Shown: positions 24,659 through 34,163, numbered from the stretch's first letter. The stretch: 44,676 nt of DNA from Moraxellaceae bacterium (GCA_029267635.1 JAJUIK010000018.1:1-44676); one strand, 5' to 3'. Program-made: numbers and translations. The notes: generated by a model not told the origin, from the letters alone.

Positions 24659-26446
24659 TTACGCTTCTTTGCTTTCAGCTTTTGGTTTTTCGCGTAAACG
24701 AATGCCCAAGTCACGTAACTGATTGGCTTCAACCGGAGCAGGAGCTTGAGTCAATGGACATTCTGCAGTCTTGGTTTTCGGGAATGCAATCACATCACGG
24801 ATGGAAGAAGCACCGGTCATCAACATCACCAAACGATCCAGACCGAAAGCCAAACCACCGTGCGGAGGCGCACCATAGCGCAGCGCATTTAACAGGAAGC
24901 TGAATTTTTCTTCGGCTTCTTCCGCATCAATACCCAGAGCTTCGAAAATGGCTTGTTGCATTTCTAGCGTATAGATACGTAATGAACCACCACCGATTTC
25001 TGTACCATTCAACACCATGTCATAGGCAACAGAAAGTGCTTCACCCGGGTTGCTTTTTACTTCTTCTACACTTGATTTTGGCAGCGTGAACGGATGGTGA
25101 ACGGAAGTCCATTTCCCGTCATCAGTTTCTTCAAACATTGGGAAGTCAACGACCCAGAGCGGAGCCCACTCACACGTTGCAAGGTTCATGTCATGACCGA
25201 TTTTGACACGTAATGCACCCATAGCATCATTGACCACTTTAGCTTTGTCTGCACCAAAGAACACGATATCGCCATTCTCTGCACCGACACGCTCAAGCAA
25301 TTGCATCACGATTGGTTCGATGAACTTCACGATCGGAGACTGGAGGCCTTCAACACCTTTTTCAATTTCGTTGACTTTGATGTAAGCCAAACCTTTTGCA
25401 CCATAAATACCGACGAATTTGGTGTATTCATCAATCTGGCTACGGGTCAATGCACTTGCACCGGGCACGCGAAGCGCTGCAATGCGACCTTTTGGATCTT
25501 TAGCAGGGCCAGCAAAAACTTTGAATTCAACTTCCTGCATCAAGTCTGCCACGTCGACCAGTTTCAACGGAATACGCAAGTCTGGCTTGTCCGATGCATA
25601 GTCGCGCATTGCTTCGGAATATGGCATACGGCGGAATTTATCGAATTTCACACCCAACAATTCATCGAACAGTTTGATGGTCATGCCTTCCATCAGATCC
25701 ATGATGTCATCGTCATTCATAAACGATGTTTCAACGTCGATCTGGGTAAATTCAGGCTGACGATCCGCACGCAAGTCTTCATCACGGAAACATTTCGCGA
25801 TCTGGTAATAACGGTCAATACCACCGACCATCAATAACTGTTTAAACAATTGTGGGGATTGTGGTAACGCGTAGAAGCTACCATTCGATACACGACTTGG
25901 CACCAGATAGTCACGTGCACCTTCTGGGGTCGCACGGGTCAAAATCGGTGTTTCAACGTCCAGGAAGCCATTGTCATCTAGATAATTACGGATCAGGTTG
26001 GTCACTTTAGAGCGGAAACGCAAACGATCCAGCATTTCCGGACGACGGATATCCAGGAAACGGTACTTTAAGCGATGCTCTTCAGAAATATTGATATTTT
26101 CATCGTTCAATGGGAACGGCGGGGTTTCAGAAGCGGCAAGGACTTCGATCTCTTTACCCAAAACTTCGATTTGACCACTCACCATGTTGGCATTTTCTGT
26201 GCCTTCGTAACGGCGACGCACCCGGCCAGTAATTTTTAATACGAATTCTGAACGGGCTTTGTCGGCAGTAGCAAATGCTTCAGGGGTATCCGGATCAATC
26301 ACCACTTGTACCAGACCATCACGGTCACGCATATCCAGGAAGATCACACCGCCATGATCGCGGCGACGGTGTACCCAACCGCATAATGTTACTGTTTGGT
26401 CAATTTGGGCTTCAGTTAAAGAGCCGCAATAGTGAGTTCGCATCAT
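24659..26446 (-). CDS. aspS: Aspartyl-tRNA synthetase
   Basis: AspS charges tRNA-Asp with aspartate. The 595-residue protein has the bacterial layout. An N-terminal OB-fold anticodon-binding domain ([20 protein letters not shown]) is followed by class II motif 2 ([19 protein letters not shown]), a bacterial GAD insertion in the middle, and motif 3 near the end ([20 protein letters not shown], then DVIAFPK). The start is either of two adjacent ATG codons (26446 or 26443). It is the conserved gene on the far side of the LOS outer-core locus. A terminator follows at 24617-24643. Confidence 0.97.
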   Translation of the reverse strand: MMRTHYCGSLTEAQIDQTVTLCGWVHRRRDHGGVIFLDMRDRDGLVQVVIDPDTPEAFATADKARSEFVLKITGRVRRRYEGTENANMVSGQIEVLGKEIEVLAASETPPFPLNDENINISEEHRLKYRFLDIRRPEMLDRLRFRSKVTNLIRNYLDDNGFLDVETPILTRATPEGARDYLVPSRVSNGSFYALPQSPQLFKQLLMVGGIDRYYQIAKCFRDEDLRADRQPEFTQIDVETSFMNDDDIMDLMEGMTIKLFDELLGVKFDKFRRMPYSEAMRDYASDKPDLRIPLKLVDVADLMQEVEFKVFAGPAKDPKGRIAALRVPGASALTRSQIDEYTKFVGIYGAKGLAYIKVNEIEKGVEGLQSPIVKFIEPIVMQLLERVGAENGDIVFFGADKAKVVNDAMGALRVKIGHDMNLATCEWAPLWVVDFPMFEETDDGKWTSVHHPFTLPKSSVEEVKSNPGEALSVAYDMVLNGTEIGGGSLRIYTLEMQQAIFEALGIDAEEAEEKFSFLLNALRYGAPPHGGLAFGLDRLVMLMTGASSIRDVIAFPKTKTAECPLTQAPAPVEANQLRDLGIRLREKPKAESKEA

Positions 26447-26649
26447 AGCGTAAAAAATCCAACTATATGGGGGAAGGAAGCGTATACGTAAACAGCGTAC
26501 CGCCTGTAAATCAGCGATTATGCCTCTTTGCCGGGATCGTCACAAGAAGCAGATCGAAAAAGCGCGGAATCTTGGCTCAAAATCGGGGTTTTCTCAAACG
26601 ATTGCAGCAGCATAACTATTTATTGAAATGTTATTGATAATGGATGGGT

Positions 26650-27423
26650 TTAATCATCCATCCGTTGATTACGATCTAAAAATAAAAACAGCAGGCAGCC
26701 GATAGTCATCACCATGAGCCAGCCTTGTGTAAAGGCATTGATGGATTTGCCGGTAAAGAAATAAGTATGGGCTGTCCAGAGTTCCGCTGGAATCTGGTGA
26801 GCATAATTCCAAAGTGAAAACAGGCTATAACTTAGAGATAAAAACAGCAGGATATAAAAATAATTTTTAATACGCGGACGAACGATAGTCGATTGTTGGT
26901 GCTGCTGATAATAACGCCAGCCCATCCAGACTAAAATGGGCAGGGGAAGTACAGAGCTGGCGATTTGTAGCACAAAATGTAATGGGTATTCACGCCCAAC
27001 ATGTCCAATCAGGGGAGCGGGTTGGCTTAAGAAATCATGAAAGGCAAAGGTTCGATTATCGACATGTGTTAGACCGTCCCAGATTAGGTGGCTAACATTA
27101 CCGAGTAGAATAGCGAGAATCATACCTAATAAAAAAACGAGATAGGCGATGATGCCTTGAATTTTTAAGGGATCATCTAGGCCTAAAAAGCGGTAAATTG
27201 CGGGACGATAAATCATATACCACAAGGCAGAAAATCCCAGACCGATCCATAAATTAGGATAAATCAAGGATGACCACAGATGTGTAGTCTCATTGTCCGG
27301 GATAAATAAACGGATTAAATCAGGCACCATACAGCCAATTGCTAAAGCCGCGGTAGGTAATCGATAACGTGTTAGCTGAGCTAAAGGTGGTGCTAATACC
27401 ACGTGGGAAAGCGTAAAGGGCAT
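26650..27423 (-). CDS. DUF4184-type integral membrane protein
   Basis: The 257-residue protein begins MPFTLSHVVLAPPLAQLTRY and has AIGCMVPDLIRLF, which together match the 'PFT-x-S-H-x...G-x-x-x-P-D' start of the DUF4184 family. Six or so membrane segments follow (for example IIAYLVFLLGMILAILLG and SVLPLPILVWMGWRYY), with HLIWDGLTHVDN between two of them. Conserved His and Asp near the membrane resemble metal-dependent membrane hydrolases such as the YdjM/DUF457 group, but no activity is established. It is divergent from znuD, and the Zur box lies in the shared upstream region. Confidence 0.75.
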   Translation of the reverse strand: MPFTLSHVVLAPPLAQLTRYRLPTAALAIGCMVPDLIRLFIPDNETTHLWSSLIYPNLWIGLGFSALWYMIYRPAIYRFLGLDDPLKIQGIIAYLVFLLGMILAILLGNVSHLIWDGLTHVDNRTFAFHDFLSQPAPLIGHVGREYPLHFVLQIASSVLPLPILVWMGWRYYQQHQQSTIVRPRIKNYFYILLFLSLSYSLFSLWNYAHQIPAELWTAHTYFFTGKSINAFTQGWLMVMTIGCLLFLFLDRNQRMDD

Positions 27424-27518
27424 TTTTTTGTATGAGTTATGATTTGTATCCGATATAGAGTTTAACTTGGATTTAATGGTAATTTATTTATGAAAATGTT
27501 TTTTATTGCAAAAAAAAA

Positions 27519-27541
27519 GAAACGTTATAATATAACAAAAA
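27519..27541. promoter_or_regulatory. Zur-type operator
   Basis: GAAACGTTATAATATAACA begins at 27519. The core GTTATAATATAAC (27524-27536) equals the known gammaproteobacterial Zur box core. It sits about 35 bases before the znuD start and about 96 bases before the divergent membrane-protein start. Zinc-loaded Zur bound here would repress znuD. Confidence 0.85.
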
Positions 27542-27570
27542 ATTTAAAACACTTTTTCCGAGTTTTGACC

Positions 27571-29673
27571 ATGTTATTTCCTAAGAATATGTTAACGCTG
27601 TCGATTTTAGCGATTGCCTCGCAGGGGGCGTTTGCACAAGAGCCGGCAGAAACTACACAACAATTAGAAACCATTCAGCTGACGGCCCACCCATTGGTAC
27701 AGACTGCTGCCGATTTTGCCGTGGCTGATCATGTGGTGGACCAGAAAACCTTGGCGCAGCGTGCGCCTACGATTGGTGATGCTTTAAGTGAAGAACTGGG
27801 TGTCTATTCCAATCAGTATGGTTCAGGTTCAAGTCGTCCCGTTATTCGTGGACAAGATGGTGCCCGGGTGAAGGTATTGCAACACGCTTCAGAAACTGCC
27901 GATGTTTCAACGTTATCACCCGATCATGCGATGATGGTCGATCCGCTTTTGGCCAAACAGATTGAAATTATCCGTGGTCCATCGACCTTGCTGTATGCAG
28001 CAGGTACCGTGGGCGGACTGGTCAATGTGACAGACAATAAAATCCCGACGCAAATGCCAGAAAATGGTTATGAAGGTCAGGCCGGATTGCGTTACAATTC
28101 CGGCAGTGATGAAAAATTGGCCTCTGCCGGGGTGACGCTAGGCTTGGGTGAGCAGGTTGCATTACGCGTTGAAGGTTTAAAACGCGAAGCCAATGATTAT
28201 ATTGCACCCGATTATATGCATGAGCACGAGGGTGAGCTAGAAAAAGAACGTCGTGTCGGCAATACCTTTGCCGAAGGTGAAACGCTGAATGTCGGCCTGT
28301 CCTGGATCCATGAACGTGGTTTTACTGGTATTTCTTATAGCAACCGTCAGGATCAATATGGTCTGCCGGGGCATAGCGAAGAATATCATGGCTATACAGT
28401 GGATTATTTGAATCAAAAATTGCAGCCACCTGCTGTAGGTGTTCCAGAAGAGGAGCATGCGGGTGGACCTTGGGTAGATTTAAAATCCGAGCGTTATGAT
28501 TTTCGTACTGAATTGAGTCAGCCATTTGCCGGTTTTGAAAAGCTGCGTGCGCATGCCAGCTATACTGACTACGCCCATGATGAAAAAGAGGGGCAAAGTG
28601 TGGCCAGCCGGTTTGAAAGCAGCGGTTATGATGGCCGTCTGGAACTGGTGCATGTACCGCTGGCCGGTTGGGAAGGCGTAATCGGAGCGCAATATGGCCA
28701 GCAAAAAATTGACCTGAGTGCGCCCGAGGAACATGCAGAGGGTGAAACTGAGGAAGCAGGCCATGAAGAACATAATCACAATGTGCTGATGGCCAATACG
28801 AAGACTCAAAAATACAGCCTGTTTGCTTTAGAGCATAAGCAAATTGCTGATGTACATGTGGAACTGGGTGCCCGTCTGGATCATCAAAAGGTCAAAGTTG
28901 AGTCAGAACAAGATGACTATAGCGGTACAGGATTCTCTTATTCTGCGGCAGCCAACTGGGAGTTTGCACCCAATTACAAACTGTCCTTGGTCGGTTCGCA
29001 TCAGGAACGTTTGCCACTGGCACAAGAGCTGTATGCTGATGGGTTGCACTTCGCGACCAATACCTATGAACTGGGCAATCAAAATCTAGATAAAGAGACC
29101 TCCAACAATTTTGAGCTAGGTTTACATTATGAAAAAGATAAGCTCGATTATCACGTGCATGTTTATCACAACTGGTTTGATGACTACATTTATGCACAAA
29201 CCTTAGATCAGATCGATAACCTGCGCCTGGTACAATACACACAAGATCAGGCGCGTTTCTATGGGGCAGAAGCACAACTGGGTTATCAGATCACCCCAGA
29301 CTACAAGCTGAGTGTATTTGGCGATTATGTGCGTGCCAAGATTGATACTGAAGGCAATGCACCGCGCATTCCAGCGGGACGTTTAGGTACCAAAGTCGAT
29401 GCGGATTTTGCCGATGGCTGGTCCGGCATGTTGGAATACTATCATGTGTTTGACCAAAACAAGGTCGCGGCTTATGAAACTGAAACTCAGGGCTACAATA
29501 TGGTGAATCTGGGCGTGGCTTATGCAGGAAAATATGCTGCCGACAAGGATTATCGCGTGTTCCTGAATGCCAATAATCTGCTCGATGATACGGTTTATCA
29601 ACATGCATCATTCTTGTCGAATATCCCACAAGTGGGGCGTAATTTTACCATTGGTTTAGAGTTCGCTTTCTGA
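27571..29673 (+). CDS. znuD: Zinc-uptake TonB-dependent outer-membrane receptor
   Basis: I start at ATG 27571 (MLFPKNMLTLSILAIASQGA), because the Zur box lies inside the longer open frame from 27490. This gives 700 residues with a signal peptide cleaved after AFA-Q. The TonB plug is at about 30-150 (RPVIRGQDGARVKVLQ, IEIIRGPSTLLYAAGTVGGL). The rest is a 22-strand beta barrel ending in aromatic F (FTIGLEFAF). Extracellular loops are rich in His and acidic residues (MHEHEGELEKE, VPEEEHAGG, EEAGHEEHNHN), as in Neisseria and Acinetobacter ZnuD, which import zinc with TonB energy. A terminator follows. Confidence 0.9.
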   Translation: MLFPKNMLTLSILAIASQGAFAQEPAETTQQLETIQLTAHPLVQTAADFAVADHVVDQKTLAQRAPTIGDALSEELGVYSNQYGSGSSRPVIRGQDGARVKVLQHASETADVSTLSPDHAMMVDPLLAKQIEIIRGPSTLLYAAGTVGGLVNVTDNKIPTQMPENGYEGQAGLRYNSGSDEKLASAGVTLGLGEQVALRVEGLKREANDYIAPDYMHEHEGELEKERRVGNTFAEGETLNVGLSWIHERGFTGISYSNRQDQYGLPGHSEEYHGYTVDYLNQKLQPPAVGVPEEEHAGGPWVDLKSERYDFRTELSQPFAGFEKLRAHASYTDYAHDEKEGQSVASRFESSGYDGRLELVHVPLAGWEGVIGAQYGQQKIDLSAPEEHAEGETEEAGHEEHNHNVLMANTKTQKYSLFALEHKQIADVHVELGARLDHQKVKVESEQDDYSGTGFSYSAAANWEFAPNYKLSLVGSHQERLPLAQELYADGLHFATNTYELGNQNLDKETSNNFELGLHYEKDKLDYHVHVYHNWFDDYIYAQTLDQIDNLRLVQYTQDQARFYGAEAQLGYQITPDYKLSVFGDYVRAKIDTEGNAPRIPAGRLGTKVDADFADGWSGMLEYYHVFDQNKVAAYETETQGYNMVNLGVAYAGKYAADKDYRVFLNANNLLDDTVYQHASFLSNIPQVGRNFTIGLEFAF

Positions 29674-29729
29674 TTTGATGGGAAGAGGAGATTTACTCAC
29701 TAAATCACCCTTGAAAAATCAAGCAATAG

Positions 29730-29762
29730 AACCTAGCCTGACACCATCAGGTTAGGTTTTTT
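29730..29762 (+). terminator. Terminator of znuD
   Basis: AACCTAGCCTGA (29730-29741) pairs with TCAGGTTAGGTT (29747-29758) with one G-U pair, followed by six T. It ends only a few bases before the next ATG (29766). Confidence 0.9.
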
Positions 29763-29765
29763 GTT

Positions 29766-31229
29766 ATGCGTCTATTTCAACGAATTCACAAGCAACTCAA
29801 TTGGCCACGACGCCGTTATCTCGGTGTCGTGATCGGTGCGCTGTCACTCGGCTATCTGGCTTCAGCCATTTACCATAGCTATAAACCCTTACCTGAGGGG
29901 CTCAATTTTGCTGGAAAACTCCGCCATGCCGAGGTGCAGTTTCTGGCAGACCAAACCTATATGGATGCCCGGGGACAACAGCAGCAGGATCAGCAGATCT
30001 TTGATGCGGTTTTCCGTCTAATTAATGAAGCACAAACCACGATTGTGCTGGATATGTTTCTGTTTAATCCTGAAGTGGGTAAATCTACCCTGCAACATCG
30101 TCCCCTGATGCAACAGTTGACAGATACCTTGCTTGCCAAACGCGAACAAAACCCGCAGATTGAAATCAAACTGATTACCGATCCGATCAATTCGGTATAT
30201 GGTGGCATTGCGCCAGCGCAATATCGTCAGTTGCGTCAGGCCGGGATTGATGTGATTGAAACTAACCTGACGCCACTACGTGCTTCTAACCCATTGTGGT
30301 CGGGTTTTTGGTATTTGTGCTGTCAGGATGTGGGCAACAATCCGGAAAAAGGCTGGCTCTCCAGTCCGTTTGGTGCGGATAAAATCACCATACGCAGTTA
30401 CCTGCATTTGTTTAACTTTAAGGCCAATCACCGTAAAACTCTGGTGGTAGATAGTGCACAAGGCTGGAAAACCCTGGTGACCTCGGGTAATCCGCATGAT
30501 GGCAGCTCACGGCATTCCAATGGTGCTTTGCTGGTCACCGGCAATACTGCGATTGATGTGCTAAATACTGAACGTGCCGTAGCCCAGATGTCCGATGCTG
30601 ATGTGCCGATGGTGATTGTGGGTGATTTTGAGGCGGAAAAGAGCAAGCCACAGGTACAGGTCTTAACCGAAGCTGCGATTTATCAAGCGGTACTCAATTT
30701 AATCGACACGGCCAAAGTCAATGAACAGATTGACTTGGCCATGTTTTATCTGTCGGAACGCCGTATTATCAAGGCGTTGAAACAGGCACATCAACGAGGC
30801 GTAAAGTTGCGGGTTTTACTCGATCCGAATAAGGATGCCTTTGGTCGGCAGAAAAATGGCATTCCCAACCGTCAGGTGGCTTCCGAGTTGCATGCAGCCG
30901 GTATCACGGTTCGCTGGTGCAATACCCATGGAGAACAATGCCATAACAAAATGTTGCTTAAACGTAGTAACACCCAGAGTGAATTGATCTTGGGTTCGGC
31001 CAATCTCACCGCACGCAATTTAAAAAATTACAATCTGGAAACCAACTTGCGGGTGATCGGTACTGCACAGGCACAAGTCTTCCAGGATGCCAGCGCCAAT
31101 TTTGATGGCGCATGGTCGAATTTGCATGGCCGCCTGATCAGTGTTGAGTATGCGCATTATGCGGATGAATCTCGGGTCAAATACTGGATCTACCGTTTTA
31201 TGGAGTGGTCGGGCTTATCGACTTTCTAG
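29766..31229 (+). CDS. Phospholipase D-family membrane protein
   Basis: This 487-residue protein has an N-terminal membrane anchor (YLGVVIGALSLGYLASAIYH) and two PLD repeats. The first has the full HxKxxxxD motif, HRKTLVVD, followed by SGNPHDGSS. The second has HNKMLLKR and then ELILGSANLTARNLKNY; the final Asp of the motif is replaced by Arg. Family members include cardiolipin synthases and phospholipases that act on phosphatidyl groups at the membrane. The altered second motif leaves the reaction uncertain. ATG 29766 follows the znuD terminator so closely that no obvious ribosome-binding site is visible. A terminator follows. Confidence 0.8.
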   Translation: MRLFQRIHKQLNWPRRRYLGVVIGALSLGYLASAIYHSYKPLPEGLNFAGKLRHAEVQFLADQTYMDARGQQQQDQQIFDAVFRLINEAQTTIVLDMFLFNPEVGKSTLQHRPLMQQLTDTLLAKREQNPQIEIKLITDPINSVYGGIAPAQYRQLRQAGIDVIETNLTPLRASNPLWSGFWYLCCQDVGNNPEKGWLSSPFGADKITIRSYLHLFNFKANHRKTLVVDSAQGWKTLVTSGNPHDGSSRHSNGALLVTGNTAIDVLNTERAVAQMSDADVPMVIVGDFEAEKSKPQVQVLTEAAIYQAVLNLIDTAKVNEQIDLAMFYLSERRIIKALKQAHQRGVKLRVLLDPNKDAFGRQKNGIPNRQVASELHAAGITVRWCNTHGEQCHNKMLLKRSNTQSELILGSANLTARNLKNYNLETNLRVIGTAQAQVFQDASANFDGAWSNLHGRLISVEYAHYADESRVKYWIYRFMEWSGLSTF

Positions 31230-31245
31230 AATGAAACAGAAACAA

Positions 31246-31271
31246 AAAAGAGGTCAGGCAGGCCTCTTTTT
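31246..31271 (+). terminator. Terminator after the phospholipase D-family gene
   Basis: AAAAGAGGTC (31246-31255) pairs with GGCCTCTTTT (31261-31270), followed by more T. The stem has one G-U pair. Confidence 0.88.
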
Positions 31272-31421
31272 ATTTTCGGATCAAGTTGGCAAAAATGGCC
31301 GGGATGCCTTAACTGTTTCAAATTTTTTATGAAAAAATAATGAGATAGATCTATTTTTCTCCATTTTTTCTCCATGGCAAAGAGTTAAACTCACTGCACT
31401 ACAAAAACAAGGAGAAATCCG

Positions 31422-31829
31422 ATGAAAAAGATACTGATGTTGCTGACACTGGCAACCACATTCCTGGGGTCCACTGCTGCGATGGCAGATCGTAAAGATC
31501 ATGATCGTCATGACGCTGAAAAGCAGCGTGGCGAGATGAAACATGAACATCGTGAGCACCACGATGACGATGACAAATATGGTGATGAGAAGCATTATAA
31601 AAAAGCACCGCCAGCACATGCAAAGGCCTGGGGACATGCATCACGCCAGTTTAAACAGGGTGAGCGTTTGCCTAAAGAATATCGTTCCAATCGCTACAAT
31701 GTGACAGACTGGGAATCACGTAAACTGGATGCTCCACCCGCCGGTTACCGCTGGACAGAAGTGGATGGTAAATACTTGCTGGTTTCAGCGGCGAATAACG
31801 TGATTTCTAAAATTGTCTACGGTCGTTAA
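31422..31829 (+). CDS. RcnB-like periplasmic protein (copy 1)
   Basis: The 135-residue protein has a signal peptide (MKKILMLLTLATTFLGSTAA, cleaved after AMA). A His/Asp-rich stretch follows (DHDRHDAEK ... EHREHHDDDDKYGDEKHY). The C-terminal RcnB-like domain has AKAWGHASRQFKQGERLPKE, YRSNRYNVTDW, PAGYRWTEVDGKYLLVS and a final ISKIVYGR. E. coli RcnB is a periplasmic protein in nickel and cobalt balance. The His/Asp run suggests metal binding, but the metal is not known. It is closely similar to the copy at 33107. Its own ribosome-binding site (AAGGAG) precedes the ATG. Confidence 0.8.
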   Translation: MKKILMLLTLATTFLGSTAAMADRKDHDRHDAEKQRGEMKHEHREHHDDDDKYGDEKHYKKAPPAHAKAWGHASRQFKQGERLPKEYRSNRYNVTDWESRKLDAPPAGYRWTEVDGKYLLVSAANNVISKIVYGR

Positions 31830-31867
31830 CTCAGTCGGGTAAAGTAGATGGCCTAACAATCCAGGCA

Positions 31868-31897
31868 ATAAAAAAGGTCAGTTGAAGCTGACCTTTT
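31868..31897. terminator. Bidirectional terminator between copy 1 and the reverse gene
   Basis: AAAAAGGTCAG pairs with CTGACCTTTTT around TTGAAG. A- and T-runs on the two sides suit both converging genes. Confidence 0.9.
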
Positions 31898-31903
31898 TGC
31901 TGT

Positions 31904-32350
31904 TTATTGCATTGGCGGAATCAGTTGATCCAGTTCTTTGGCGGAGAGTTGCTCCAGCTCGCTTAAATCGGTTTTGATTTTCCACTGGCTTTCATCTTCA
32001 ACCGGATTCGGCAAACGGGCTTCAAGCCAGTCGCATACCACATCCGGGCTAAAGTCAGGATGGTTACATTGGATGACCCAGGCCAGAAAATCTTTGGCTT
32101 CACCATTCATGTAAGGTGGCGGAGAAACCGGCAGAAATTGGGTCGGTAAGCGTTCATTGGTCGATAAATAGTTGAGGACATGACCGAGTTCCTGCACGGT
32201 TTGCCAGGCCAGCGGATGGTTGACATCAATATGGAATTTGAACCACCAGGCATGCTCACCATCTGCACCATGCGCCACAATCCGTGCTTCCTGTACGCTG
32301 GGAACCTTGCAAAAAAACTGATAGAGCCGGTCAAAACTTAATTCAGACAC
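31904..32350 (-). CDS. Conserved hypothetical protein
   Basis: I do not recognise this 148-residue protein. It has no signal peptide or membrane segment. It starts MSELSFDRLYQFFCKVPSVQ, has a central WWFKFHIDVNHPLAWQTVQE, then PPYMNGEAKDFLAWVIQC and an acidic C-terminus (DLSELEQLSAKELDQLIPP). It is likely a small cytoplasmic protein. It is inserted in reverse orientation between two RcnB-like genes and shares the bidirectional terminator at 31868-31897. Confidence 0.7.
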   Translation of the reverse strand: MSELSFDRLYQFFCKVPSVQEARIVAHGADGEHAWWFKFHIDVNHPLAWQTVQELGHVLNYLSTNERLPTQFLPVSPPPYMNGEAKDFLAWVIQCNHPDFSPDVVCDWLEARLPNPVEDESQWKIKTDLSELEQLSAKELDQLIPPMQ

Positions 32351-32540
32351 AATGATGATCTCATCCTGAAAAATCGCATCTTAGCATATTCTCGCCGGAA
32401 CGCTGCAAGCATGGCAGAAGCGGTCTGTTCAGGATGGGCCGAAAAATTTTACGTTGTGATGATTGCAGTTTTTTTGTACGGATTTTCCTCGTACACTGTT
32501 TTGATCGCAGCATTGCAATCCTGTAAGGAGGAGAGCAGTC

Positions 32541-32975
32541 ATGTATAAAATTCTGACTTTGGCTGTCACAGGTTGGGCCTTGCTCAGTATGACAGCAGCG
32601 ACTTGGGCCGATGGCCGTGATTGGGCCAGTTATCGTGGCGTAGAGCGCACTACATCGCATTATCGTCCACCGCCACGCTCGTATCATCCTGATCATGCCG
32701 GAACACGTGATTGGACGAATCGCTATCCGTATCAACATCAACATGGGTCTTACCAGTTCCGTTATACGCCCTCGACCCGCTACGAGTACCATTATCAGCG
32801 CCGTTTTTATCCGGGTGAACAGCTTCCTGTCCAATACCGCCATAGCCGGTATTACCTGGAGGACTGGCGTCATCATCATTTGGATGAGCCACCGCGCGGT
32901 TATCGCTGGATGATCATTGACGGTCAATATGTGCTGGTGTCTACGCCACATGTCGAGATTTCAATCATCCGTTAA
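32541..32975 (+). CDS. RcnB-like periplasmic protein (copy 2, diverged)
   Basis: The 144-residue protein has a signal peptide (ILTLAVTGWALLSMTAATWA). The mature part is rich in His, Tyr and Arg (HYRPPPRSYHPDHAGTRDW, PYQHQHGSYQF). The C-terminus follows the RcnB layout: RFYPGEQLPVQYRHSRYYLE, DWRHHHLDEPPRGYRWMIID, then GQYVLVS. It differs more from copies 1 and 3 than they do from each other and ends in ISIIR instead of ISRIVYGR. AAGGAGGAGA precedes the ATG. A periplasmic metal-related role is inferred from the family and the His content. Confidence 0.75.
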   Translation: MYKILTLAVTGWALLSMTAATWADGRDWASYRGVERTTSHYRPPPRSYHPDHAGTRDWTNRYPYQHQHGSYQFRYTPSTRYEYHYQRRFYPGEQLPVQYRHSRYYLEDWRHHHLDEPPRGYRWMIIDGQYVLVSTPHVEISIIR

Positions 32976-33106
32976 GTAGCTAATCCATCGCTGCATGAGG
33001 GGCTTATTACACAAATTACAAATTGTTGCAGTGCACCGATTCTTCTTCATTATTTCTCCTTAACTGCCGGTTAATCTGAGTGCAATGAAGAATAAGGAGC
33101 AATCCG

Positions 33107-33475
33107 ATGAAAAAAATCTTGATGCTACTGGCACTTTCCTGTGCAATGTTGGGATCAACCGCGGCAATGGCCGATCGTGATCATGGCCGTGATCACGATC
33201 GTGATAGCTGGGGACGTTATCATCAGGATGATCGTTACCGTTATAAAAAAGCGCCGCCACCACATGCAAAAGCTTGGGGACATGAATCGCGTCAGTTTAA
33301 ACGCGGCGACCGTCTGCCAAGAGAATATCGCTCGAACCGTTACTATGTCACCGACTGGCGTTCCCGTGATTTGTATGCACCTCCATACGGCTACCGCTGG
33401 GCCCAAGTGGATGAGAAATACCTGTTGGTATCAACTGCCGATTATGTGATTAGCCGGATTGTATATGGTCGTTAA
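33107..33475 (+). CDS. RcnB-like periplasmic protein (copy 3)
   Basis: The 122-residue protein closely matches copy 1: the same signal-peptide type (MKKILMLLALSCAMLGSTAA), a shorter His/Asp-rich segment (DRDHGRDHDRDSWGRYHQDD), then AKAWGHESRQFKRGDRLPRE, YRSNRYYVTDW, PYGYRWAQVDEKYLLVS and ISRIVYGR. It is most likely a tandem-type duplicate of copy 1 separated by two genes. AAGGAG precedes the ATG, as in copy 1. A shared bidirectional terminator follows. Confidence 0.8.
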   Translation: MKKILMLLALSCAMLGSTAAMADRDHGRDHDRDSWGRYHQDDRYRYKKAPPPHAKAWGHESRQFKRGDRLPREYRSNRYYVTDWRSRDLYAPPYGYRWAQVDEKYLLVSTADYVISRIVYGR

Positions 33476-33494
33476 TCGATAAGGCTGAATTTTC

Positions 33495-33522
33495 CAAAAG
33501 CAGGCGAATGGCCTGCTTTTTT
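33495..33522. terminator. Bidirectional terminator between copy 3 and psiE
   Basis: AAAAGCAGGC pairs with GCCTGCTTTT around GAATG, with a T-run after it and A-rich bases before it. It serves both converging genes. Confidence 0.9.
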
Positions 33523-33533
33523 ATGCGTTTCAT

Positions 33534-34025
33534 CTAAGCCAGTTCATCATCTTGTGGCCGTGGTGTGGCATCACTGGCTAAGGGTTTTTCATGGTGTTTG
33601 TCGCGAATCACTGAAGGATAATGCCAGGAGGCAAAGCGAACCACCAGAATGGCAAGCGCCAGAATCAGAATCGCACCGGTAATCAGGATTTGGTCCAGAT
33701 CAGCCTTGTGGTCATGTTGAATATCGGAGATCAGCAGGCGGGTCAGTGCGGTAATGGCAACATAAATCAGAAAACGTACCGGCATGTGGTTGGTCTTGAA
33801 ATAAATCCCGACCATGGCGCCAAGTTCCAGATAGATAAACAATAACAGGATGTCATCAATACTCGCGTACTGTTTGACGGTGAGGATTTCAAGCACCGTA
33901 TGCACACCCGACCATGCCACCATACAGCCAATAATAAACAGGGCAATATAATGAAAACTTTCCACCGCATAATGACCAAAACGGTCGAGGAGAATTTCGA
34001 TTTTTTCTAATCTGGATTCCGGCAT
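33534..34025 (-). CDS. psiE: PsiE-family membrane protein
   Basis: This 163-residue protein has four membrane segments (about 22-42, 60-80, 85-103 and 120-140) and the PsiE layout: VESFHYIALFIIGCMVAWSG, DILLLFIYLELGAMVGIYFK, then HMPVRFLIYVAITALTRLLI. E. coli PsiE is phosphate-starvation-inducible, with no known reaction. A longer His/Asp-containing loop (SDIQHDHKADLDQ) and a hydrophilic tail follow. The start has AGGAGT upstream. Regulation by phosphate here cannot be shown; I see no clear PhoB box. Confidence 0.8.
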   Translation of the reverse strand: MPESRLEKIEILLDRFGHYAVESFHYIALFIIGCMVAWSGVHTVLEILTVKQYASIDDILLLFIYLELGAMVGIYFKTNHMPVRFLIYVAITALTRLLISDIQHDHKADLDQILITGAILILALAILVVRFASWHYPSVIRDKHHEKPLASDATPRPQDDELA

Positions 34026-34110
34026 AGCTTGACTCCTTTTGTGGTGGGTGATGATCTATCCCAATACAAGCAAATTTCATGCACAAAAAGAGAAAACCAT
34101 CAAAAATAAA

Positions 34111-34138
34111 AAAATGCCTGAAGTTTCAGGCATTTTTT
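34111..34138 (-). terminator. Terminator of the first acyl-CoA dehydrogenase
   Basis: AAAATGCCTGAA pairs with TTCAGGCATTTT, with A- and T-runs at the two sides. It directly follows the stop of the reverse gene ending at 34164. Confidence 0.9.
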
Positions 34139-34163
34139 ATTTAAAAATTAGGGGGGTAGCGCG

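Noticed and set aside
25301..25837. 178-codon forward frame opposite aspS
   Set aside because: It lies wholly inside the conserved aspS coding sequence on the other strand and is low-complexity in the pattern of antisense reading.
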